From the NCBI GenBank assembly GCA_900552705.1, contig USAX01000113.1, positions 1 through 6,364 on the forward strand: DNA of 6,364 nt, read 5' to 3'. Source of the DNA: an uncultured Collinsella sp. Lineage in GTDB: Bacteria > Actinomycetota > Coriobacteriia > Coriobacteriales > Coriobacteriaceae. Numbering within the stretch: the stretch's first letter is position 1; every line of letters begins with the position of its first letter. Of the stretch, positions 1 to 5,334 are shown one piece after another. The notes under the pieces are model-generated. The model saw nothing but the letters and a program-made list of their open reading frames with translations. It had not been told where the DNA came from and made no database searches. A program made the position numbers and the translations under genes.

Positions 1-701
1 GTGAGCTGCGGGTAGTTAGTCGAATGGTCGTACACGCCGCCGATACCGCCTGTCGCCCACAGCGTGCGGCGGGCATGAATCTTAAACGGCTCGCCGGCAT
101 GCACGCCCTCGGCGGCATTTGCCAGCTCGTCGGCGGGACGAACCGAGTTGTCCTCGTCCACGGAAACGGCGACGACACCGACACACACCGTGACGCCGTC
201 ACGCTCGCCCGTCAGGATGTCGGTCATGGCCACGTGCTCCAAAATCTGCACGTTATCCAGCTTGCGAACGGCCTGGAGCAGCTTGGTCGTGATCTCCTTG
301 CCCGTAATGTCGGCATGGAAGGCAATACGCGGACGGCTGTGCGCGCCCTCGCGGGTAAAGTTGAGGCTGCCGTCGGCCTTGCGCTCAAAATCCACGCCCA
401 TCGCTAGCAGGTCGTTGATGACCGAACGGCTCGAACGGATCATGATGTCGACGCTCTCGCGGCGATTCTCGTAGTGGCCGGCGTGCATGGTGTCCTCAAA
501 GAAGGCATCGTAGTCCGAGCCCTCGGGCAGTACGCAGATGCCGCCCTGCGCGAGCATCGAATCGCACTCGTCGACAGCGCCCTTGGAGAGCATGATCACG
601 CGCGTGCTCGTCGGCAGGTTGAGAGCCGCGTACAGGCCCGCCACGCCACAGCCGGCAATGACGACGTCGCACTCCATGTCGGGGTATTGTTTGGTTTCCA
701 C
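1..701 (-). CDS. nadB: L-aspartate oxidase, N-terminal 233 residues (runs off left edge)
   Basis: Flavoprotein that oxidises L-aspartate to iminoaspartate, which NadA condenses with dihydroxyacetone phosphate to give quinolinate, the first steps of de novo NAD synthesis in the cytosol. The visible protein begins METKQYPDMECDVVIAG. It carries the FAD-binding Rossmann motif GCGVAG at residues 17-22, the AQGG motif at 51-54, the active-site region FTREGAHSRPR at 115-125 (E118 matches the conserved catalytic-region Glu of the family) and ATGG at 216-219. I chose a GTG start at 701-699 because a strong ribosome binding site, GGGAGAGG (708-715), lies 6 nt upstream and the Rossmann strand begins at the expected distance. 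The frame stays open to base 1. About 300 or more residues, including the rest of the FAD domain and the helical C-terminus, lie outside the window. It follows nadA with a 56-nt gap and is presumably co-transcribed with it. Confidence 0.95.
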   Translation of the reverse strand, partial: METKQYPDMECDVVIAGCGVAGLYAALNLPTSTRVIMLSKGAVDECDSMLAQGGICVLPEGSDYDAFFEDTMHAGHYENRRESVDIMIRSSRSVINDLLAMGVDFERKADGSLNFTREGAHSRPRIAFHADITGKEITTKLLQAVRKLDNVQILEHVAMTDILTGERDGVTVCVGVVAVSVDEDNSVRPADELANAAEGVHAGEPFKIHARRTLWATGGIGGVYDHSTNYPQL

Positions 702-707
702 AGGAAT

Positions 708-715
708 CCTCTCCC
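708..715 (-). promoter_or_regulatory. Ribosome binding site of nadB
   Basis: The minus strand reads GGGAGAGG, 6 nt before the GTG codon at 701-699. This decides the nadB start, because no ATG is suitably placed. It begins only 4 nt after the 35-nt palindrome at 720-754 on the transcript, so that structure could influence nadB translation. Confidence 0.8.
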
Positions 716-719
716 TTGT

Positions 720-754
720 AATGTGACATGCGGGACTGTCCCTCATGTCACATT
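720..754. repeat. 35-nt near-perfect palindrome (REP/MITE-like) between nadA and nadB
   Basis: AATGTGACATG (720-730) pairs with CATGTCACATT (744-754), and GGGAC (732-736) pairs with GTCCC (738-742) around a single central base. Sixteen of 17 position pairs match; only 731/743 fails. The design, TGTGACAT outer arms around a GGGAC/GTCCC core, resembles from memory the short palindromes mobilised by REP-associated tyrosine transposases, though no such transposase is in the window. It has no T-tract on either side, so it is not a classical terminator. In the nadA-nadB mRNA it would form a stable hairpin right before the nadB ribosome binding site. Confidence 0.8.
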
Positions 755-757
755 GTT

Positions 758-1783
758 CTAGCGCGCTGCGTACTCGAGCATACGGTCGAGCGTGAGCTTG
801 GCCTGGTCTGCCGCCTCGTCCGAGACGCCGATCTGCACCTCGCCCTCGCCCGTCTCCAGGCAGCGCACGAGCTTTTCGAGCGTGATGAGGTCCATGTTGA
901 CGCAGGTGGGCTGCACCGCGGGGAAGTGGAACTTCTTGCCGGTGCCCTGGCAGCGGCGCTCGAGCTCGTAGAGCACGCCGCGGACCGTCACGATAATGAA
1001 CTCGCTGGCGTCGGACTCCTCGGCATACTTGATGATGCCGGCGGTGGAGCCGATGTAGTCGGCCTCAGCCAGGACGTCAGCCTTGCACTCAGGATGCGCC
1101 AGCACGAGCGCGTCGGGGTGGGCCTCCGTCGCGTCAACGATCTGCTCGACGGTGATGATGTGATGGCGCGGGCAGTAGCCGTTGTTGAGGATGACGTGCT
1201 TTTGGGGCACCTGCTCGGCTACGAAGCGGCCCAGGTTCTGGTCGGGAATGAACAAGATGTGCTGCTGCGGCAGCTCGGAGACGATCTTGACGGCGTTTGA
1301 GCTGGTAACGCACACGTCACTCCAGCTCTTGATCTCGACCGTGGAGTTGACGTAGCAGACCACGGCCAGGTCGTCGCCGTACTCGGCGCGCGCCGCATCG
1401 ACCGTCTCGCGCTTGACCATGTGCGCCATGGGACAGTCCGCGCCCGGCTCGGGCAGCAGCACGGTCTTGGTGGGATTGAGCAGCTTGGCGCTCTCGCCCA
1501 TAAACTCCACGCCGCACAGCACGATGGTCTGCTGCGGCAGGCTCTTGGCAAGCTTTGCCAGGTAGAAGCTGTCGCCGACGTAATCGGCCACAGCCTGAAC
1601 CTCGGGCGCCACGTAATAGTGCGCCAGGATCACCGCGTCGCGTTGGGTTTTAAGTTGCTGAATGGCCTCGACGAGCTCTGCGGGCACCAGTGCCGCGCGC
1701 TCCGTTGCCGTCGTTGCCGATGCTAGGCCGGCCGCGATATCGCGTGCAAGCTCCGACGCATCCATGTTCGCGCTCTGTGCCAT
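758..1783 (-). CDS. nadA: Quinolinate synthase A (4Fe-4S enzyme)
   Basis: Cytosolic iron-sulfur enzyme that condenses iminoaspartate with dihydroxyacetone phosphate to form quinolinate. The protein has 341 residues, a normal length for the family. Recognisable blocks are AHYYVAPEVQAVADYVGDS (about 54-72), CGVEFMGESAKLLNP (90-104), CYVNSTVEIKSWSDVCVTSS (about 143-162), LFIPDQNLGRF (about 177-187), HPECKADVL (230-238) and IGSTAGI (about 244-250). The three expected cluster-ligand cysteines are C117 (GADCPM), C204 (GYCPRHH) and C294 (QPTCVNM); the 87-residue spacing between the first two fits the family. I place the start at ATG 1783-1781. An in-frame TTG at 1786 is possible, but the GAGAGGGG ribosome binding site (1789-1796) would then be only 2 nt away, against 5 nt for ATG. 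It is the first gene of the leftward nadA-nadB operon, and its promoter lies within a large palindrome. Confidence 0.97.
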   Translation of the reverse strand: MAQSANMDASELARDIAAGLASATTATERAALVPAELVEAIQQLKTQRDAVILAHYYVAPEVQAVADYVGDSFYLAKLAKSLPQQTIVLCGVEFMGESAKLLNPTKTVLLPEPGADCPMAHMVKRETVDAARAEYGDDLAVVCYVNSTVEIKSWSDVCVTSSNAVKIVSELPQQHILFIPDQNLGRFVAEQVPQKHVILNNGYCPRHHIITVEQIVDATEAHPDALVLAHPECKADVLAEADYIGSTAGIIKYAEESDASEFIIVTVRGVLYELERRCQGTGKKFHFPAVQPTCVNMDLITLEKLVRCLETGEGEVQIGVSDEAADQAKLTLDRMLEYAAR

Positions 1784-1818
1784 CAAGGCCCCTCTCTTTT
1801 GGCGAATCTTGGGGCTTT

Positions 1819-1847
1819 AGTATGACACCTAGGTTTACAGCTGACAA
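1819..1847 (-). promoter_or_regulatory. Candidate sigma70-type promoter of nadA
   Basis: On the minus strand, a -35 box TTGTCA (1842-1847, 5 of 6 consensus) is separated by exactly 17 nt from a -10 box CATACT (1819-1824, 4 of 6). The predicted transcript would begin near 1811-1813, leaving a leader of about 28-30 nt before the nadA ATG. The -35 box straddles the centre of the inverted repeat 1825-1868 and the spacer is one of its arms, so a protein bound there would block RNA polymerase. Confidence 0.6.
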
Positions 1848-1868
1848 GACAGCTGTAAACCTAGGTGT
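1825..1868. promoter_or_regulatory. Perfect 19-bp inverted repeat, probable nadA operator
   Basis: The left arm 1825-1843 (ACACCTAGGTTTACAGCTG) and right arm 1850-1868 are exact reverse complements separated by 6 nt. Each arm itself contains two small palindromes, ACCTAGGT and CAGCTG. Neither side has a T-tract, so a terminator is unlikely. The repeat overlaps the -35 box and spacer of the nadA promoter, the position expected for a repressor site. The centre reads TGTCTTGTCA on the minus strand, which loosely resembles sites I recall for the niacin-responsive repressor NiaR; this is an inference and NrtR-like or unknown regulators remain possible. Confidence 0.65.
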
Positions 1869-1887
1869 AAAGTTGAAATAAAGATTC

Positions 1888-1956
1888 AATCATGCGGCAG
1901 GTCCATTTTCGAACTGGCAAGCTGAGGACAGCCGAAAATGGACCCGCCCCATGATT
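1888..1956. repeat. Imperfect 24-bp inverted repeat upstream of the nadA promoter
   Basis: The arms 1888-1911 and 1933-1956 pair with only two mismatches (core GGTCCATTTTCG against CGAAAATGGACC). The 21-nt loop contains a further GCTG/CAGC mini-stem (1921-1932). No T-tract follows on either strand. The sequence is not coding in any convincing frame. It may be a dispersed repeat or a structured spacer; I cannot tell which from one copy. Confidence 0.6.
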
Positions 1957-1989
1957 CGGGCAGCCCGTTTTGTCCTGGACCAAGGGGCA

Positions 1990-2198
1990 GTGGTCAAAAA
2001 GGGCCAAATATGAGTACTGTCACCAAATTAGTAGCATCGATTTTCCGGTCCAGAGCAGCAAAATCGCCTTGTTTGGAGCCCGATCGCGACTCTGAAGAAC
2101 GAAAATCGATGCACTTTTGGCCTCTGGCACCGATTTTTGAGGCCATTTGGCTGCCACCAAACTGGTAACAGTACTCATATTTGGCCCTTTTTGACCAC
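1990..2198. mobile_element. MITE-like palindromic element, about 209 bp
   Basis: The ends form a perfect 31-bp inverted repeat (1990-2020 with 2168-2198, beginning GTGGTCAAAAAGGGCC). It continues imperfectly inward to 2036/2152. Inside is a second perfect 12-bp inverted repeat (2034-2045 with 2101-2112, GCATCGATTTTC) and a short one (GGCCTC 2119-2124 with GAGGCC 2139-2144), so the strand could fold into a branched, cloverleaf-like structure. It is more AT-rich than the neighbouring genes and has no transposase. Short frames on both strands start at an ATG inside each terminal repeat and so share the peptide start MSTVT; I regard them as by-products of the repeat. No clear target duplication is visible at the ends. 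The whole 1869-2343 interval otherwise has no gene. Confidence 0.7.
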
Positions 2199-2217
2199 CG
2201 GGTTTCCGGCAGGCCCC

Positions 2218-2252
2218 AAAAGCGGGCCCGAATCGCTCGATCCGGGCCCGCT
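2218..2252 (-). terminator. Hairpin terminator for leftward transcription
   Basis: The arms AGCGGGCCCG (2221-2230) and CGGGCCCGCT (2243-2252) are exact inverted repeats. The 12-nt loop carries a further ATCG/CGAT pairing (2232-2235 with 2238-2241). On the minus strand the very GC-rich stem is followed by a short run of four T, as in an intrinsic terminator. On the plus strand no T follows. It would stop transcripts coming leftward from the IS or the membrane-protein gene before they reach nadA. The T-run is short, so efficiency is uncertain. Confidence 0.55.
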
Positions 2253-2343
2253 GGGGGTAGCGAGCACAATCGAGGTGTAAGAAGCAAGAGAGGGCCATCG
2301 CCTAGAATCGTCAGCGCCTAGATATTCAACGAGAGGAAAGACA

Positions 2344-2738
2344 ATGGTCCGCAGCGACATGCTACCCCAGCCGGACCGGGGGCTCGGCCTCGACCGGCCC
2401 CAGACCGAGGCATTTCACCGACGAGTTCAAGAGGAAGATAGTCGATCTCCACAACGCCGGAAAGCCCAGGCGCGAGGCCATGGACGAGTGCGACCTCGAC
2501 AAGAGCACCGTGGAGAGGCGGGTCAAGTCGATAAACGAGACCGGCTCGCCGCGCGCCGCCGACAACCGCACGCCCGAGTAGAACCGGATCCTGGAGCCCG
2601 AGCGCGAGAACCGCAGGCTCCGGATGGAGGTCAACGTCTTAAGACGAGCGGCGCCAGCATACGCTCGGAAGTCAGGGCCATGGCGGCCAACGGGGGGCCG
2701 CTGCCCCATATCGGCGCAGCGCTGGCATCGAGGCCTTC
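2344..2738 (+). pseudogene. Decayed IS3-family transposase orfA and start of orfB, 3' part lost
   Basis: The ribosome binding site AGAGGAAAG lies 3 nt before ATG 2344, but that frame soon leaves the transposase. From about 2414, one frame over, the peptide reads FTDEFKRKIVDLHNAGKPRR. It then continues as a helix-turn-helix (CDLDKSTVERRVKSIN), a TAG stop at about 2579-2581 where related proteins have Gln (TPE*NRILE), and a leucine-zipper-like stretch (ERENRRLRMEVNVLRRAA). This is a typical OrfA of IS3-family elements. The frame change is easily explained by one extra G in the G5 run at 2378-2382. Beyond orfA, a degraded GGRCPISAQ segment (about 2690-2720) looks like the N-terminal region of OrfB. 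The sequence then ends abruptly at the inverted repeat of the next IS (2739), and no DDE domain survives. It cannot make a functional transposase. Confidence 0.8.
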
Positions 2739-2777
2739 TGACCTGTGTCAAGATTTCGGACACGCATGCTCGAGAAA

Positions 2778-3710
2778 TCAAGCGGCCATAGGCATGGCCT
2801 CGAGCTTGGGCTCGGTTCTCTCGAAGAAGGCCGCCATGGCCTCGGCCGGCACCTTGTAGCCGATCGTCGAGCGGGGCCTTCGGCGGTTGTAGTACGCCTC
2901 GATGAACTCGACCACCGCGTGCTTGGCGGAATCCCTGGTCGGGAAGCTGCGCCTGTAGTACATCTCGTTCTTCAGCGTGGCGAGGAACGACTCGGCCACC
3001 GCGTTGTCGTGGCAGTTGCCGGCGCGGCTGCAGGACAGCCGCACGTCGTTGTCGCGCGCCCATTCGGCCAGAAGCCTGCTGGTGTACTGGGCGCCGCGGT
3101 CGGCGTGGAATATCGCGTTGCCGGCCACGTAGCCGCGCGATTTGGCCGACGCCAGCGCCGAAACCACGATGTCGGCGGTCATGCGCTCGGAGAGCGACCA
3201 GCCCACCACCATGCGGGTGTTGAGGTCGATGACCGTCGACAGGTACAGCCATCCCTCGCCGGTGCGCAGGTAGGTGATGTCGCCCACGAGCTTGCAGGTT
3301 GGAACGGGACTGGTGAAGTCGCGGCGCACCAGGTCGGGCCGGGGCCTGGCCTTCGGGTCGGGGATGGTGGTGCGCTTCCTGGCGTTGGGCGTGCAGCCGC
3401 GTATTCCCAGCTCGCGCATCAGCTTGCGCACCCTGTACAGGGTCAATCCGGAGAACTCGCCGGGCAGGAAGCATTTCACGAACCGGAAGCCGAACCTGCG
3501 GTCCGACTCCAGCCACACGCGCCGGACCGCCTCGCGCTCGGCCGACCAGTCTTCTCGCGGGCAGCCGTTGGAGAGCCACGAGTAGAAGCCCGATCGGCTC
3601 ACGCCGAGCACGCGGGCCATCATTTTCACCGGGAATTCGGCCTTCTCCGCCAACATCATCCGGTAGCATGCGGCTACGCCTGGCTTTTGGCGAAGAAGGC
3701 CGCGGCTTTT
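2778..3710 (-). CDS. IS3-family transposase OrfB (DDE integrase domain), made by -1 frameshift from orfA
   Basis: Catalytic part of the transposase, with an rve-type DDE integrase core. After the slip at the A6 run the frame reads SRGLLRQKPGVAACYRMM and runs to TGA at 2778-2780, about 310 residues. The N-terminal helical region contains MARVLGVSRSGFYSWL, the usual OrfB helix-turn-helix. Catalytic residues are the Asp of LVGDITYL, the Asp of FHADRGAQYTS and the Glu of NAVAESFLATLKNE; the last two are separated by 35 residues, the classical D(35)E spacing, with the downstream Lys 7 residues after the Glu. There are no internal stops, so it appears functional. The coordinates given start at the frameshift. 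If translated separately it could begin at ATG 3659-3657, but no good ribosome binding site is evident there. Confidence 0.9.
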   Translation of the reverse strand, partial: KSRGLLRQKPGVAACYRMMLAEKAEFPVKMMARVLGVSRSGFYSWLSNGCPREDWSAEREAVRRVWLESDRRFGFRFVKCFLPGEFSGLTLYRVRKLMRELGIRGCTPNARKRTTIPDPKARPRPDLVRRDFTSPVPTCKLVGDITYLRTGEGWLYLSTVIDLNTRMVVGWSLSERMTADIVVSALASAKSRGYVAGNAIFHADRGAQYTSRLLAEWARDNDVRLSCSRAGNCHDNAVAESFLATLKNEMYYRRSFPTRDSAKHAVVEFIEAYYNRRRPRSTIGYKVPAEAMAAFFERTEPKLEAMPMAA

Positions 3711-3958
3711 TTCAAGAAGGCGTTCTCCATCTCGAGCTCGCGTATGCGCCTTTTCGCCTCGCGAAGCTCGCGGTCCTCGGCCTTGGGGTCGGGCCCGCCG
3801 GCAAGCTCGCGCCGGCGGCTCTGCACCCACTTGTTCACGGTCTTGGAATTCAGGCCCAGTTCTGCGCAGCATTCCGTTATCGGCCTGCCCGTCGAGATGA
3901 TGTAGTCGGCGGTCTCGCGCCTGAACTCGTCGGTGTACTTGGCGGCTGGGTTGGACAT
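3674..3958 (-). CDS. IS3-family transposase OrfA (helix-turn-helix, leucine zipper)
   Basis: DNA-binding subunit of the insertion sequence, 94 residues. It begins with KYTDEFRRETADYI (7-20), then a helix-turn-helix (about 24-46, ITECCAELGLNSKTVNKWVQ), then a charged coiled coil (about 60-84, AEDRELREAKRRIRELEMEN) that mediates multimerisation in this family. It ends FLKKAAAFFAKSQA, a tail common in the IS3 subgroup. The ATG at 3958 has a GAGAGG ribosome binding site about 10 nt upstream. The AAAAAA run at 3707-3712 encodes Lys83-Lys84 and is followed by G. Slipping by -1 there joins orfA to orfB to give an OrfAB fusion of about 394 residues, the active transposase form in this family. Confidence 0.9.
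   Translation of the reverse strand: MSNPAAKYTDEFRRETADYIISTGRPITECCAELGLNSKTVNKWVQSRRRELAGGPDPKAEDRELREAKRRIRELEMENAFLKKAAAFFAKSQA
3706..3713 (-). promoter_or_regulatory. Likely programmed -1 frameshift site (A6G) between orfA and orfB
   Basis: The minus strand reads G-AAAAAA-G here. In the orfA frame it is TTG AAA AAA GCC, and one step back the frame continues without a stop into the DDE domain. A slippery A6G in the overlap of orfA and orfB is the standard arrangement in IS3-family elements. I did not identify a downstream stimulatory structure. Confidence 0.7.
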
Positions 3959-4040
3959 AGCATACCGTCCTCTCGGTCGTCGATGAATGCATTCTAAAGG
4001 ATTGGGCCTCTAGCATGCGTGTCCGAAAAGACGATACAGG

Positions 4041-5159
4041 TCAGACAACCCAATCAGACGTCGTCTCGAGCACGTCCTCTGCACGGTCGAGCATGCTTCT
4101 GGCCTTGGCACCCTGTTTGAACCACGAGCGCAGGTCCTCGAGCGTGCTGCCCGCTGCGTACACCTTGATTTTGCGACCGCCTTTCGTGGTCACCGTGCAA
4201 CGGTCGCCGCTCTCGCTATCCTCGTGCGCCGTGACCTTCTTGAGATAATCGCGGCGGAACGCCACGACGCGGGCGTTGCTGATCTCGATGAACCAATCGT
4301 CGTCGACAAGCGAGGTGCCCGTGGCACCTCGGCTCGCCATCTCCTCGGCGAAGGAGAAACCGAGTTCGCGCTCCTGTCTGCCGATCTCGTAGATACCACG
4401 GGCGGGCATGCTGAGCATGAGCAGAGGCAGGAGTCCCCCTATGAACAGGAAGAGGCATGGGACGAGCAGGAGCAGACGAGCACCGGCGTCGGTAAAAACA
4501 GCCATGAAGGCGATCACGAGCGAGAAGACGAGCGCCATACCGTTGAAAACAATCGTCAACGGCTTGATGGCAGACCAACACAGACCCGCCTTGGTCATCG
4601 GGCCGTCAACAGCGTCCGAGACCTCGATGCCCTCTTCCTCCAGACGGGCGAGGAGGTTGAGCGAGCACACCCCCTCGAGGCTTATCGAGCAGAACTTCCG
4701 GTCGCCCTCGAACAGGTCGATCCTCATCATCTGCGTGTGAAGCGTTGCACGGGTGATGTTGCCAAACGTCGTCTCCTTGCGGATGCCGAAGGCGTTACGC
4801 GAGAGAATTCGCTCACCGTCCACGTCGATGCGCGGGATGCTCAGCAGGGCCCAGATGGCCATGCCCGCGAGCGCCATGGCGTGACCGAACCACACAAGTT
4901 CGTGGTCCCACTCGCCCAACGAGACGCCCTGCCAGACGTAGACACCCAGCATGAGCAGTTCGAACGCGACGGCGCAGCAGGCGATGATCGTGCGAATGGC
5001 AGCGGGCATGCGCACCGTGAAGCGATCGAGGCTGTCCGTCGCCTCACTGCGCTCGCGCGCGCCGCGACGGGCGACCCATGCAGTGAGCGGACCGACGATG
5101 AACACCACCATCGCCACGCGCAGGAACGATTCGAGTATGTCGCCCATATTAACCACCAT
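4041..5159 (-). CDS. Five-helix membrane protein with possible PH-like domains, C-terminus probably IS-truncated
   Basis: I do not recognise a named family. The 372-residue product has hydrophobic helices at about 10-30, 54-76, 89-108, 200-222 and 228-250, and soluble parts at about 109-185 and 255-372. Both soluble parts are strand-rich (RIDVDGERILSRNAFGIRKE; WFIEISNARVVAFRRDYLKK) and look like the small PH-like modules that follow helices in many bacterial membrane proteins of unknown function; this is an impression. There is no signal peptide cleavage site. The first ATG (5159) has no clear ribosome binding site. The ATG at 5147, giving a protein four residues shorter, is preceded by GGTGG at 5 nt and may be the real start. 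The stop TGA (4041-4043) consists of the terminal three bases of the IS inverted repeat, so the original C-terminus was probably different or longer. Confidence 0.8.
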   Translation of the reverse strand: MVVNMGDILESFLRVAMVVFIVGPLTAWVARRGARERSEATDSLDRFTVRMPAAIRTIIACCAVAFELLMLGVYVWQGVSLGEWDHELVWFGHAMALAGMAIWALLSIPRIDVDGERILSRNAFGIRKETTFGNITRATLHTQMMRIDLFEGDRKFCSISLEGVCSLNLLARLEEEGIEVSDAVDGPMTKAGLCWSAIKPLTIVFNGMALVFSLVIAFMAVFTDAGARLLLLVPCLFLFIGGLLPLLMLSMPARGIYEIGRQERELGFSFAEEMASRGATGTSLVDDDWFIEISNARVVAFRRDYLKKVTAHEDSESGDRCTVTTKGGRKIKVYAAGSTLEDLRSWFKQGAKARSMLDRAEDVLETTSDWVV

Positions 5160-5185
5160 CCCAATAGAAAACGTGAATTTGGGAG

Positions 5186-5191
5186 ACTATA
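5186..5191 (-). promoter_or_regulatory. Candidate extended -10 promoter of the membrane-protein gene
   Basis: The minus strand reads TGCTATAGT, an extended -10 motif (TG-N-TATAGT, 5 of 6 consensus). It would start transcription near 5179, about 20-32 nt before the candidate start codons. No good -35 box is visible 16-18 nt upstream, which an extended -10 can tolerate. Confidence 0.4.
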
Positions 5192-5334
5192 GCAGAGCGA
5201 AGCGATCTGCACGGCATCGTCCGGGTGTTTTCGGCATACGGTGGAAACCAGCGGCAGCGGACGTTGAGAACTCACCCAAAAGACGCGATTCGACCGAAGC
5301 GATTCTTCTTGACTTGGTCTCAATGTGATACGAC

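Larger units (their letters stand above)
2739..4043 (-). mobile_element. Intact IS3-family insertion sequence, 1305 bp
   Basis: The ends are inverted repeats beginning TGACCTGT and containing TTTCGGACACGCATGCT. Comparing the first 36 nt of each end (4043 downward against 2739 upward) gives 30 matches. The terminal TG and a GGACAC block about 20 nt in are typical of IS3-family ends. The element encodes orfA and, in the -1 frame, orfB with an intact DDE triad, so it looks competent to move. No 3- or 4-bp direct repeat flanks it: TTC precedes 2739 and GAC follows 4043. Its right end overlaps the stop codon of the membrane-protein gene, and its left end abuts the decayed IS at 2344-2738. Loss of target duplications together with truncated neighbours suggests adjacent deletion or recombination after insertion. 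Confidence 0.9.

Noticed and set aside
24..1300. Plus-strand frames opposite nadB and nadA
   Set aside because: They are antisense to two clearly conserved enzymes and have no protein features of their own.
1784..1786. TTG at 1786 as the nadA start
   Set aside because: It would be only 2 nt from the ribosome binding site; the adjacent ATG at 1783 has proper spacing.
1956..1975. CGGG-CAG-CCCG mini-hairpin followed by TTTT as a plus-strand terminator
   Set aside because: The stem is only 4 bp and no plus-strand gene lies upstream.
1825..2252. Closely spaced inverted repeats as a CRISPR array or replication origin
   Set aside because: The repeats differ from each other, there are no regular spacers, and no DnaA-box clusters or cas or rep genes are present.
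1938..2298. Several 60-97 residue frames on both strands over the palindromic element
   Set aside because: They arise from the inverted repeats, share their first residues because both ends carry the same ATG, overlap on both strands and match no protein type I know.
2362..3669. Minus-strand frame of 435 residues through the IS and the decayed IS
   Set aside because: It runs out of frame with the DDE domain and is Arg/Pro/Ala-rich, as expected for a shadow frame in GC-rich sequence.
2745..3905. Long plus-strand frame of 386 residues opposite the IS genes
   Set aside because: It is the antisense shadow of orfA/orfB in GC-rich DNA. The minus strand holds the recognisable transposase with its DDE triad.
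4224..5192. Plus-strand frame of 322 residues
   Set aside because: It lies antisense to the membrane-protein gene, is highly charged (Glu, Arg, His), and has no domain or ribosome binding site.
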